From Karalla daura (taxonomy: Eukaryota; Chordata; Actinopteri; Chaetodontiformes; Leiognathidae): a stretch of 64,000 bases of DNA. The notes under the pieces were generated by a model that worked only from the letters and a program-made list of their open reading frames with translations, had not been told where the DNA came from and did not search any database. The DNA lies in the NCBI GenBank assembly GCA_029224185.1, contig CM055189.1, positions 26,099,957 through 26,163,956 on the forward strand, written 5' to 3'. Shown here piece after piece: positions 1 through 12,500 of the stretch; within the stretch, counting starts at the first letter, position 1; every line of letters starts with the position of its first letter. The position numbers were made by a program, and so were the translations under genes.

Positions 1-1
1 A

Positions 2-3000
2 CTGAAGAGGAAAAAGAAGCCTGTTGCCACATTAAGCATCACCAGCATGTTGAAAAGGTTTCAGCGGGAGAAAGAGAAGAAGCAATCGAGAGAGGTGTAC
101 CAGAGACCAGCTGTGATCATGGGAACATCGACAGTTCCTCTATGCCCTGCTGATGCAGCTGGGGGTGGGGGCACGGGATTTACTGACCCCCTTCTAAATT
201 TAATAGGATCAACCAATGACCAAACTCTTATCCAAGTGGCCAACACAGAGGACTTTGATATTGATCTGGACTCTCTGTTAGAGGTCAGTGAAGGGACTTT
301 GTCACCAAAATTGGCTCCTCAATCCGTCACAGAGATGCAGCTATTCCAGCCCAGGATAGCTGACATCCAGACCAGCCATCCAAATACTAAGATGGATTTG
401 CAGATGAAGCTTCAGTCAGAACAAGCAAGCTCAACAAACCCCTATCAACATGCGTCTCTGCCACATGGACTTTCCTTGGACCTGGCAAACAGTATTCAAA
501 AACTTGCGATGGTAAGGATACAAACTGTCAAATTTCTAAATCAAGATGTTTTTGTTAACTGATGTATATTGTAAATGTATAAGTGCAGCGGGGGAATGTT
601 GTACACCTTTAATTATCACTCAGGGAAAATTAAAGTTTTCTGAATCTGAACAGTGAATTGCACACTTTTTCAGGCTGCTAAGACTACAGAGGGAGAGTCA
701 AAGGTCAAGTTTTTCACACCAGAAATCAACTCAATCCTGCTTGAGTAAGTTTTCCGGAAGTGTGGGCAAAGCTACAGAATTTCACCTTTTTTTTTCCCAT
801 TTTCCCTCAAAAATCCTTAATTGAAAATCGATTTCAAAATTACCACTCCACCACGGCCACACCCTATGAGCAAAGGGCTGTTCACCAGGGGCTTGCTGAC
901 AGGCCACTTCCCTAGATCTGGATCTGAACCAGGTTGCCCTGGTTGCCCCGAGATAAGATTATGAACTGGAACTCTAAATAAGTTGAAATCAGTAACCTTT
1001 GGACAGGAAGCATTTGTCTTGAAACCCCTTTCACATCCTGAAGCCATATGTTGTTCCAGTGTTGGTCTCACTCTTTGTTAGTGTCGAGCTGCAGTGTCGT
1101 GAACAGGGAGGCCAGATACGCTCCAAGGTCTACACACACCTGTCGTCTTTCCTGCCCTGCAGTAGAGACACACTCCTCAAGCGTGCAAAGAAACTGTTAA
1201 ATACACATATGGTGAGCATGTTTTTAAAGGCCTCGGTTATGCTTTTCTTTTTGTTCCTGGTCATGGGTCTCACATTTTTGTGATGTCTTGAACTGTAAGG
1301 AGGAACCAAACGACACAGAGGATCCTGTTCACAAACTCAAGGTAGCCATTGGCAAAGCCATGCCTGAGCAGATTGCACATTTCTATGAAAACTGCCAAGT
1401 GTACAAGCAAGTCAAGACTTCAAAGTAAGTTCATTAGTGATTATTCAAGGGTGAAAAGATAAGCAAAAGATTGTTTATTGGATTTAACATACCATTAGAT
1501 GTAAGGTGATGAACGCTGGAGACAATTTGATTATATTCAAGAAGTTGTTCCTCACAGGGTGTATGTTGTAAGAATGGGAGCTACATCTAAATATGCTTTT
1601 TCTCAAATTTGATGAGTAAGCTAATGGGATTTTTCCAATACTTGAAAATGTTTAATAACATTTTTATATCTTTGGGCAATATTCAAATGAACAGCTGTGA
1701 TAGAAGGGAGAGGTGTGACTCTTAAATGCTAGGCAAACTGGCTGATTTAAAAAATAATAGACAAGCAGAATTTTTCTTTTTTTTTTTCTTTTTTTTTTTC
1801 CAATTTGGGTTTGGGTACACTGGGAAATGACCACCAGCCCTGAGGACGATGTGGATGAGAAGGGTGGGAGAAGAGGAGGTCCCAAGAAGTTGTTCAAGTG
1901 GAATGAAGAGATCAGGTCTTTGTAGTTATGATGCTTTAAACATTTGTAATGATGCCCACTCTCACTGTATCGCTGTAAACATAATGCTCCTTCTGTGCAG
2001 GGAGTGCCTGTGTCATGTATTAAGGGTGAAGCTGGAAAGATTCAATAGGGAACAAAGAGAGGGTCAGGAGCAGGAGGAGTACCTGAAGACTCTGCTGGAC
2101 AACGAGATTAAACCACTGTGGCCCAAAGGATGGATGCAGTCCAGGTATGCGGCACAAATCGGGCAACCCAATTTTCATGCTTTTAAGTGTGTACATTATG
2201 TAAACATGCAAACATTACCTTTCTCAACATGTTGCAGGGTGCTTATCAGGGAGAGCAAGAACATCTTAAGCATCTCTACATCTTTACCGTGAGTGCAGTG
2301 AAGATGTACAGTGAAGTGATACTTGTGTGCATTGCGATGGTTTTGGATGTGCTTGAATTTGGATTAAGTGGTGAAAATTTTTTAAATGATTGCAGTCTAC
2401 CTGCAGCAAAGTGTTGCATAAAACTTACTTAAAGGCTATTTCTTAGACTGTTGTAAAAGTTTGCTTGCTTATTGTATAAAATCCTTTTTATTGAGGTAAG
2501 TGAGGTAACATTTGAGAATTAATGAGTATGTATTCACCACTGTGAGTTGACAGAAGAGAAAGAAAGTGGATCGTAAAAGTGCTTGAATTTAACCTCTGAG
2601 AAGGTGCATCAACCTTGTCTCTGTTAAAGTCAATTCTTTCTTCTCATTAGCATGGATTTAAGTCAAATCCAAAAGATTTGTGCTTGTTCTCAGAAATCTA
2701 CTCGAAAGCATAGCGTTCTTGACCTGCTCACCTTTCTCAGTTCATGTAACGTCTGTGTGGGTTTCTGAACTTCTTATGCTGTTTTGATGTCCCGCATGTC
2801 CCTCCAGAGCAAAGAGGGCCAGACTTGAGAAGAAGAAACAGCCATCTGTCAGTGGTGTTCCCACACCATCAAACAACTGCACTGTTCTTCAGATATCTCC
2901 ACCAATACAAAGATTGTCTGAAGCAGACAATCCCTTGATCAAGGACTCGAGTGTTGCTGTGTTGCTGGGAGCTGAGCAAGCTGCTTCCATTAGAAAGACT

Positions 3001-3060
3001 GAGGGTACAGCCACAACTGCTGCTCCATCTCATTTGCTATATGATATCCTTGTGGACTAG
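2..3060 (+). CDS. ubn1: Ubinuclein-1-like, 3' part of gene (8 exons)
   Basis: Ubinuclein is a subunit of the HIRA histone chaperone complex, which deposits histone H3.3 in the nucleus. Exons read here: 2-511 (continuing left of the window), 674-744, 1082-1211, 1300-1424, 1838-1915, 2001-2144, 2238-2288 and 2808-3060 (TAG). All splice phases close, giving 453 codons plus stop. Recognised pieces, in order: a basic MLKRFQREKEKK helix, TDPLLNLIGST, the KFFTPEINSILLD/VELQ stretch, VYTHLSSFLPCSRDTLLKRA, KAMPEQ, and the middle-domain signature IKPLWPKGWMQSR. The wording (GSTNDQTLIQ, TTEGESKVKFF, SFLPCS) is closer to UBN1 than UBN2 as I remember them. The N-terminal HRD histone-binding region would lie to the left. 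After the middle domain only about 85 codons follow, whereas mammalian UBN1 continues for several hundred residues, so this is a short form or a truncated paralogue. Confidence 0.85.
632..651 (+). repeat. LINE-type 3' end fragment (ubn1 intron)
   Basis: The 20-nt string AAAGTTTTCTGAATCTGAAC occurs here and identically at 49491-49510. An AAAG-TTTTCTGAATCTGAA ending is typical of 3' ends of fish non-LTR retrotransposons. Assignment to a clade is inference. Confidence 0.5.
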
Positions 3061-4370
3061 GCACAATGCCCACTGTGGGGTGAAAATGGGACACTCATTT
3101 CTCAACTTTGCAGAGGATACTAAGGGTCCTTGCTTCCATTCTCTAACCCGTCACCTAAGTCAAGTCCTGCCTGTTTCCCAGTGAACATGTCAGGCTGCGT
3201 TGCCCTTACAGATTAGAGACTTGCCACCCATGGCAGTGCTAAGCAGGTGTAGATCATTGCTGAAGATGCAAGTTCTATGCAGTGATAGTTCCAAGTGCAA
3301 TATTGCATGTAGATGGGTGCGTTTGATTTATTTTCATCAGTTAATTACTAACTTACAGTACAATAATTTCCTTGTATGTCTTGCAGAATGTTTTATTTCT
3401 GTTTACACACTGATATTGCTCCTAAGTTCAACCCATGAGACATAATTCTACTGCAAAACATAAACATAATGTAGCAAAAGCCACGTCCCTTTTCCCCCCC
3501 TGCCTGTTAAATACTCCATAGCACTTTAATTTATTGGTTTCAACCCATGAGTGGTGCTGAATTGACATCCCACTGCACTTGTTTTCTGATTCAAGTTGAT
3601 ATGCTTTCAAAATGTCAAATACTAAGTCCTTTTGAATTAAACAGTGAACAGTTACCAGGTTGTGAAACCATTTGTTTGTTCCTTCAGTGTCTTGATAGCA
3701 ATGAACTTCATATTTTAGTTTTAAACATAATTTTTGTATTTGAGGTGCAGTAACAGTTGCTCAATGCATTTTTTGCAACTTTTATTTGCCAGCTCTAAAC
3801 GAACGTTATCTCAACGCTTCATTTTGAAACAAATCAAAGAATTTCAAGAAGGTTCCCCCGCACTTTGTGATGATGGCGTTCAGTTTTGGCCTCATACACT
3901 AGATTTTCATTATTGATATTTGTTTTAGTGCTGTTTCAAAGATTCTGTGGCAGTGGCTCAACAAGTTTCTTGAAACTCTCTTCAGTCACATACCTTCCAA
4001 TTTCCATAAAACCTTTTGCACAGAGGTTTGTTTCAACTGAAGCTGATTTGATGTTTATCATCTTGATCTGCCATTGTTTTTAAATCAGCATTTTTCCCAA
4101 AGTCGTACTGAGCAGTTCAGAGCATTTTCATAACTCGTTCCATCCCTACTGTTCCCTTGAAAGCAGTTTAAAAAACATGACTTTCATATTGCTCATTTTA
4201 GTCACATGGTTTTACACTTTACGGCCATGTTTGATGGCTCGCAATGTATTTCGTATTTGTATGCAAGTTTAAAAAGAGAAAATACTACTTTTGATATAAG
4301 CACCGCATTTTAAGACATTTCACCTCTATTCCAAGAGGCTTTTTCAGCTGCTTTTACTATAGGATTATAA

Positions 4371-4452
4371 CCCCTATGGTTCTGAACAACAGCCAGGCAC
4401 TTCTAATGGCCTGTGCCAATGACTTCACAGAGATCAAATACCTGGGCCTGAG
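4371..4452 (+). other. Exon-like open segment, unidentified
   Basis: A short open stretch following TTTTCAG / ACTATAG and ending at a good donor (CTGAG|GTGAGT). It would encode ...MVLNNSQALLMACANDF, then TEIKYLGLR. Amino-acid composition and the donor look exon-like, but I do not recognise the family and no neighbouring exon on the + strand could be joined to it. It may be an orphan exon of a decayed gene or coincidence. Confidence 0.25.
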
Positions 4453-5159
4453 GTGAGTTGTCTTAAAATGAGAGCTGAAACGTATGCCATAACTATACAA
4501 TATAGTATTGCAAGGACATGGACAAATGACAATATGCACAATGGTTTTTTAACAATTTTTTTTATTCATGTACACAAGATATGGATACAGCAATCAGACA
4601 CCAGGGAAACATCTCATCACCACATTGCCAAGATTTTACAACACGATGATCAGAATAATTGAGACAGCAAACAGGAATTTTCTTCCCCCATTTTTGGTTC
4701 CTAGAAAAAGGGAAGAGAAATTCAGAAAGGGGCCATGACTATTTTGCTGCTTTTTGGTGTGTTCACAAAATAACCATTATCAAATGCATCAAATGTGAGA
4801 AAATAATGGAACGTGCTTTTTATTCAGCAAAAGAGCAGGAAGGTACTGGAGGGGGCCAGAAATAGAAAGGGGAACGAGAGGGTCAGGCTGAATTCCAAAC
4901 CGACTTTGTTTTGCACTCACTCACACTCAGTGCTTTTCTATTGTCAAATCAAGTCAGCAAGCCAGTGAATGAGCCCCTCATGCCCCTGTACAGTGAGTCA
5001 GCATCGATGCAGACTTACTCTAAGGAAATTACCCACAGTTCATAGTGTTGCGATGTCACACTGCCCTATGGCCTATCTGCCACTGAATGTAATAATTATT
5101 CTAAAACTACCTCTTTGATTAAGATTGATTGATAAGGGATTCTATTCATTTCATGCCAT

Positions 5160-5205
5160 TTTTTTCCCTGAGGGAGTCATCCCAAAGGGCTCAATAAAGT
5201 TAGTC
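5160..5205 (+). repeat. Retroelement 3'-end fragment
   Basis: The 'ccctgagggag...ctcaataaagttagtc' pattern resembles the 3' terminal segment of fish LINE/SINE elements. Related copies occur at 36015-36055 (reverse), 43555-43620 and 44976-45022 (reverse). Confidence 0.35.
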
Positions 5206-5518
5206 TAAGTCTTGCGCATGCTAGATTGTAAATCAAAAGTCAGTGTCAACATGTTGTCAAGGTAACGTGAGAGATGGACAAGTGCTGTACCATTCAGAGC
5301 ATCTGGAGCCCTCACACTCAGTCACTTACATCTGATGTCACTGAAATCATGGAGGGTTCAGCCTTTAGAGGGCGGGTTGGAATTGGGTCACAGAGGCCAA
5401 ATCCCTGTTACTGGTCTACAAGTCATTAAGTGGTCTTTGGCCTGGATGCTTGTCAGAGCTACAGGTTGGGTATGAAGCAAGAAGACCCCTCAGGTTGTCA
5501 GGGAAAGGTATACTCATT

Positions 5519-5759
5519 GGGCCTCATTCACAAACCATTCTTACGAACAAATTTGTTCTTAAGTCCCACTTACAATGATTGTGGCATTCATGAATTTCAT
5601 TCATGAATTGTAAGAACAAATCCTACTAACACTCAGGAATATACTTACGCACATATCAGTGCTGACATGCTGGTATGGTTGTGTTTGTTTCTCTTGTACA
5701 ATTTGTTTTTACGAAAGGATCTAAGAAAATTCTTAAGAAGATATTGGTGAATGAGGCCC
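5519..5759. mobile_element. MITE, 241 bp, terminal inverted repeats, ATT target duplication
   Basis: The left end GGGCCTCATTCACAAACC is mirrored by the right end ...TTGGTGAATGAGGCCC. The inner TIR portions (TTCTTACGAACAAA and TTTTTACGAAAGG; TTCTTAAG) also correspond imperfectly. ATT directly precedes and follows the element (5516-5518 and 5760-5762), consistent with a 3-bp target-site duplication as made by PIF/Harbinger-type elements. The middle holds a second small palindromic array (cattcatgaatttcattcatg). No coding capacity. Confidence 0.75.
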
Positions 5760-6588
5760 ATTGTTCCCAGGGTCAGAACAGGTGTCAATCTTAGACGTGC
5801 TATTTTATTAGTGCCCCCGTCCCTCTTTATGCTAGCCTGACAACATGTTGCTCACACTGACTTTCTACTAGCATCTACTAGCAGCACAAGTGTGAGGAAT
5901 ACACTCCCTGGTCAGCCAGTCTTCATTCAAACAGTTATTTTGCTAAATGGACAATAGATCATTTTGAAATAATAAATGTATTCAGTGACAGACATAGGGC
6001 ATAGGGCACTGTTGTCTTGTAGATGTTGCATTTTTGTATTTTTAACAGTCAGCTGTGTGTGAAGTAGATGGGTTTACGTATGTATGTTTCTATTTTTAAT
6101 ACTTTTTGTTGGCACTCTATGGCAGAGGTTTATAAATACAAGTTACTACCTAGTAGTTAGTGAAATGGACAGCTGTATTTATGAGTAATTGAATGTGGAT
6201 ATGATGCAATGGCTACATTATGGCTTTTGAGCTTTTAAGTTTTGATAATTTCATATACTTGCTAATGCAGTCACTACACATTTGTATACAGCGCATCAAT
6301 ATTCAGATGTATGCACTGGGCATTATCTTGAAGCATAACCTATTCTACATATTATTAGCCACTGAATGTTGAAACACATACAGTATGGTCCTATCAGAGG
6401 ATGTGGAGTTTCAGTTGGCTGAATACTGATAACGTGTGTATTCCTGCTCCACAGCCACAATGTAGTGTGACAGCCACTCTTGTGTACTCGTTTGGAGCAC
6501 CATAGTTACATGTCATAGTACCCCAAGGCTTGATGCTGTTAGCACTTCCACTGAAATTCTGAAATTCAAAACAAAGATAAAACCCTAC

Positions 6589-9500
6589 CTGTGCTGGCAA
6601 GGATTTCAACCTCCACTGTGAAGTTTCTCTGTTCAAGAGGTCCTTTTGCAAAAGCTATGTATCTCCCAGCATGCTCTCTCCTGAAGTGAGTAGGCAGGTC
6701 AACAACCTGGCCATCTTTGAACCAGGTGACTAATGGTTGAGGATTTCCTCGCACCTCACAGCTTAGGCCCTCTCCCTCCTTCACCTGTAGTCGTGCTGGA
6801 CAGATGAGTTGTGGACCATCTGTGATAGAAGAGAGGTCAGGGTCAGACCAGGCAGAGATGTTGTTAGAAAAATGGAATTTACCTTTAAATGTAAATTTCT
6901 TAATTCCAAGTCCCTAAAGCTGTACTTATAAAGAAGAAGAATGAATGAGTGAGTGTGTTTTGTGACACTGTCTATAAAGTGCTTCGAGTGGTCATGAAGA
7001 CTAGAAAAACATTATATAAGAACCAGCCATGACTGGGATGTGATGGCTCTAAACGGCTCTAAATGCGTGGGTTTTCTTTGGAATGAGATACCTCGACCTT
7101 CCAGGTACCTAAAATGGCACCAGATATCTGGTACTCTGTGTAATTTAAAAGCAAAAAATCTAGTTCAGACATGATGGAACTGTACAGTGAAAATGGGGCA
7201 ATAGTTAGGGCTGTCCTAGGGATAGTGTTAGAGTATAGCAGGTTTTAATTGCACACTGGCTGCCCACTCTGAACTTTTTTTTTCTGGTGTCTCCACAATC
7301 AAGGACATCTTTCCTAACTACCATCCCCAACAGCTGGCTCATATTTGGGATTTGTGCATCTGTCAGTCTGTTTATGTTTTATAAACATTTGTGCAGAACA
7401 GTTTTAATTGTTAGGAATTTCTACTTTCAGTAAAGCAGAATATGATTTGACTGAATTTTACATGAAATCATGGTAATTTCACTTACAGAGAATTGTGGCA
7501 ATGAGCTTTTGTGATATCACCACTGGAGGCGGCTGAGGGCCTTTAAGTCCCAGGTCAAGTTTGGCCTCACACCAGTACTGGACTCCATTATCTTCTTCAG
7601 TGGGAATGATGTCTAAAGTGAAGCTCTCAGTCACTGGCTCCTTCTTCTCAGTAGTGTTGCAATGGCTGTTGAACTTTAATTGATGCAGAGCTGTCTGTCC
7701 TCTGTAGAAGGTCACAATGAGGCTTTTAACAGGGGCCACCTTCTGGACTGTACACTGCAGAGTGTACTGATGACCCTCAGACATTGGCCCAGTGCGGTTA
7801 ACAAAACTGATGGAGACATTATCTGGAGGCTCTGTGGAAACATATCATCAGGTAAAACCACACAGGGAAGGCTATATGGGTTTTCTAAATGTCAGAGAAT
7901 CAAGTTATTAACTCACTGTAGACTACAAAAGGGAGGTCAATTTGGCACGGCCCCCCAAAGTCGAAGACTGCAAAACATGTAGGTTTGATGTGCCACTCCA
8001 AGACCCGGTCCATTCTCCATATGACAAAGCGATCTGACGTGGGTTTAGGGGTTGGCTAAAAAAGCAAAGACAATGTGTTTCTACACTTATCCAAAATTGA
8101 ATATACAGTCAATCAGTTCTAATGCAATGGCTTATGTGCATATGATTTTAGGTTTTGTTGCCGGTCTACGATTCTGCTGGATGAGTTTTTGCAGTGTCTG
8201 GCTCAGTGAGTCCTTTGGTGCAGTCCCAGACAGTGCATCGCTCCGTCCTCGCATATTTCCAAACAAACCAGGGCATTCATAAATTTGTATGTGAATGATT
8301 TTATCCTTTTACACATGTCCACCTACTCAGCAGACAGCCAGTTAATTACTTGACTTGCATACTGGGATCATCCAGTAGATAGCTGTGATTAAGTGCCTGG
8401 CTAGATGTATGTGTACTGTACACTTCCCTCCAACACCATTTTAGCATCTCTGTCTATAAAACCAAAGTTTTAGAGATGCTTTTAGTTATCTATGGACTGG
8501 TTGGGGGAAGAGTGATTTCACTTGTCAAAGGCAGTGTTGGGACCGTGGAAACATCAAATTAAACTCTCATGTCAACAGCCAAAAATGTTACTCATTGCAG
8601 CTCTGGGTCTATCAGAGATCTGGAGACTGAAATAGTGGAATTGGCTGACCTACTGGAGTGCAAGGTTCACTGGTCCAGTCCTAAATCCAAAACATCACCC
8701 ACATGGGTGCTCCCACCAGGAGTGTGTCTCATTTGGTATGTTTTGGAGGTATTCTGCGCTGATACTGGATTGACTATAGCACATAAAAAAGATTGAATGA
8801 TGGTTTGTCTGCTCATTTCAGAGTGCAAAGAGGTGCTCGGTAGTGCTGTGCATTGTCAGGGATGCTCCATGTGCTCTTCCTGAAACTCTCCTTCCATACG
8901 ATACACTTCAGTGGTTTTTACATTGTTTTACCAAAAACATGATTTTATCTGCCTATTCCAAGTATGTCATTGGTTTAATAAGAAATCATCAATATTTTTT
9001 GTGAGGATGAACAGGGAAAAAGGCACTTAATCAGCACCTAAAAAAAAGAAATTTGGAAAGTATAATAGAGAAAATTAAGATTGGGACCAACTTGTGTACC
9101 ACCCAGTCCCCCAGCTCCCCAGACCCCCCAGTACTTGGGTTCAGTAATCTCAACAATTTTCACCAGGGTCTAGACTTAGACCCACCCATGTGGAGGGAGT
9201 TCGCCTCTTTAGTCCGATCCAGAACTCTGATGTGAGCACAACCGTAGAGTTTCCAGTCGAACACACCTGTTCTTGGACCATAAGAGCAAACCAGGGTACC
9301 TGGAAAAAGCTATAGAAACTCAAACTAAAAAATGGCCAAGACCGGGATACAGTCTAATGACCTTCATGTTGTGAGCCAACAGGTCTAAATACTGTTCCGC
9401 CATGTACCCTTTTGCAGCAAACACATAGGGAACTGTAATTTGCTTACCATTGGGACTTCCCATCCAAGAACGACGAAAACCATTCTTTGTACAGAGCAAT

Positions 9501-12500
9501 TAACTGTGACTGGATCTCCAAACCTGTGAATGGAGGTTACACACGGTTGTTGCTAATTTACTCAGAATTAAGTAAAGACAGGTTGCAGGTAGTACAAAAA
9601 AGGTGATGCAGGGCTATTCATGCCTCATTTCTGTGTGCTCGACTTTTCAAGCTTGTTACTGCACAGCCATGAGAACTCAAAGAATTCAAAGAATTCAAAT
9701 TTATGTGCATTTCACAGTCTCCCTCCTCTTTTTTGTCACCATCTTTAACTTATGGAATTCAATGTGTGCCAAAAGAAACAAACAAAACTTCTTAAATGCC
9801 GAACAAAAACAAGAATTTGGGAGGAGGAGGAGGCAATGGGGGACCATCAAAGCTGTGTACAGGGTGGAGCACTCCTGACCTCAACAGCAAAGGTGGTAGG
9901 ATGATGAGGTATTATCATTTTCCCTGGGTGAGGTCCCCAAGGGGGCCTTACCCCCCTGATGAGATACCTGTAGAAATGCTGAAGGCTCTGGATGTTGAGG
10001 GGCTGTCATGGCTGAAGCCTTTGTATGGACATTGCATGGAAGTCGTGGACGGTGCCAAAGGAGTGGCAGACCGGGTTGGTGGCCCCCTCTTCTGGAAAGT
10101 AGACCGGAGGGTGTGTGTGCCAATTATAGGGGACATCACATTACTTAGCCTCCCAGGGAAAGTGTACTCTAAGGTGCTGGAAAAGAGAGTCCGACCGATC
10201 GCAAGACCTCAGATTAAAGCGGTTCAGGTCATGGAACAACGGACCAGCTCTTAACTTCTGAAGGGAGCCTGGGAGTACAATCTCCCAGGTCACATGTACT
10301 TTGCGGATCTGGAGAAGGCGTACAACCAGATCCCCTGGAATATTCTGTAGAGGGTGCTGTGGGAAAATGGGGTGAGGGGGTCAGGGCCATCTCATCTTTG
10401 AACACCCAAAGTGAGAATTGCATGCAAATACTCAGTGTTTTCCTCCGCCTTGTTCCTGATCCTGATATTCATTGACAAGATTCTGAGGCGCAGTTGTGGT
10501 GAGGAGGTCTGTGACCGGAAAATCTCATTGTTTCCCTTTGCAGATGATGTAGTTCTGATTGGCACCATCGCCCTTTGATCTACAATCATTACTGGATCAG
10601 TTGTGTGAAGCGGCAGGGAAGAGGATCAGTACCTCTAAATCCGAGGCCATGGTTCTCAGTAGGAAACCTATGCAATGCCTGCTCCAGGATTATAGTAAGT
10701 CCTTGCCCCAGGTGAACTAGTTCAATTATTTTGGGGTCTTAAACATGAGCAGGGGAACAATAGATTGACAGTAGATTCGGCACGGCAAGAACAATATTGC
10801 TGTCTCTCTGCACCATTGGGACAAAATGGAAGCTTAGCCAGAAAGAAAAGCTCCTTCTCTACCAGTCAATCTTCGTTCCTGCTCTCACCTATGGTCATGA
10901 GTGATGATCATCAGGTCATCACCTAAAGAACAAAATTCCAGATACAAGTGGCTGAGATGGGTTTTCTCCACAGGGCAGATGGGGTCTCCTTTAGAGACAG
11001 GGTGAGAAGCTCAGTCATCCAGCAGGGACCAGGGATTGACCAACTGCTCCTTGGTGTGGAGAGACACCAGTTCAGGTGTTTTGGTTAACTCGTTAGGGTC
11101 CCTAGGGAGGTGTTCCTGGCATGGCCCACAGACCCAGGACCAGATAGGGAGATTATATCACTGGCCTGGGAATGCCCCCTTAATATCCCTTAGCTGGAGT
11201 TGCCAATGCTGCAGCAGAGAGAAAAGTCTGGGTTCTCTTCTGAAGCTGCTACACCGCTGACCCACCTTCAGATAGGCAGGTGACAAGAGATGGATGGATT
11301 TAAGAAGTTTTGTTTCTTTCATACAAACTAGCATAAGCGTCTGAAAGAAAGCTTATGAAAGAAAGCTTCTGGAAACAGAAAATGGAAAGAAATTGTAAGT
11401 TTTATTGCCACGTTCCATCAGGCTAACAATAGCTTTAGCCATCCAACCAAATAAAATGGTTGGGTAAAGTGACAAAGATGATATATATATTCAGTTTCTT
11501 AAATAAATTATGTCGCTTATTTCTACAGAAATGGAAATCGCCCTCACTTATAGGGAATCTGTTGGCTGAATCTATATTAATCAGCAAAGAAAGGAGAGAA
11601 AAAATACATTTGGACTCTGGATACGAAGCCCTGCAATGATTCTGACATACCTGACCACCACAGAAGAGGGTGATAACATCAGAGCACATCCATCTTCATC
11701 TGCTTTTCCTACCCCGGCCGAAGTGTTGAGGGCAGGAATGGGGTGATGAACTCTGACAGAGGCAGAACGTAAAGATCGGAGGAATGTGGAAGAGCGAGGG
11801 GAAATTTGAGATGGTGGGGATGGACTGTAAATGGAAATAGGGGATGAGGTAGCTGAGGGCACAGGAGAAAGAAAGACAGAGTCATTTGAATATTCAAGTG
11901 TGAATAAATACATTTAAGTCATTATTGCAGTTCTGATTGAATAAAGACTAAAAGCTGACTGCAGTGGGTTTCTAAAAGAATCCATAAGATTTGATGCTAA
12001 AAAGGGTTCTTTTTTGTCAAATACCAAGCTTCAAGGACTCTAGCACCACCCCTTTTTGAAATAAAAAAGGGTTTAAACTCATGTATTAAATCCAACAGCA
12101 GGAGATAAAATATCTATTTCTTCCTTTGTTTACATTTTGCACTGTGTGTGACTTTCCCCTCTCTTCACATAGGAAAGGCAAGAGTCATCTGAGCTTTGAC
12201 GCCTAGGAAAAATAATATTCTATTTAGCTGATCTATTGTGAACCATTCTTTCTTGGCAAGTTGAATACACCCAGTTTGTTCCTCTAAGGAAGGAAGGACA
12301 CCCTGCCCAAGTCCAAAGAGCTCAATCCTCTTTTCACTGACCATTGTTTTACTGAATCCAAAACTTGTTGCCTATTCTATGATCTAATTCATGGCAGCCT
12401 GCTCTGTGTGTATGTGTAGGTGTACAAATGGGTGTCAGCATCCTGGCTGTCAACTAGATGTTGAAGTGCTAAACATGTTTCAAATGTAATTAAAATATTA

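Larger units (their letters stand above)
3061..5518. other. Intergenic spacer / ubn1 3' flank
   Basis: No recognisable gene. The first part is presumably the ubn1 3' UTR; no convincing polyadenylation signal was located. One exon-like segment at about 4371-4452 is listed separately. Around 5160-5205 (tccctgagggagtcatccc...ctcaataaagt) lies a copy of a fish retroelement 3' end of the type ending in 'gatcaataaagt'. Confidence 0.5.

Noticed and set aside
6394..6651. 85-codon minus frame past ICAM domain 3 as a fourth domain
   Set aside because: It is out of phase with the exon ending at 6589, and no Ig or membrane pattern is present.
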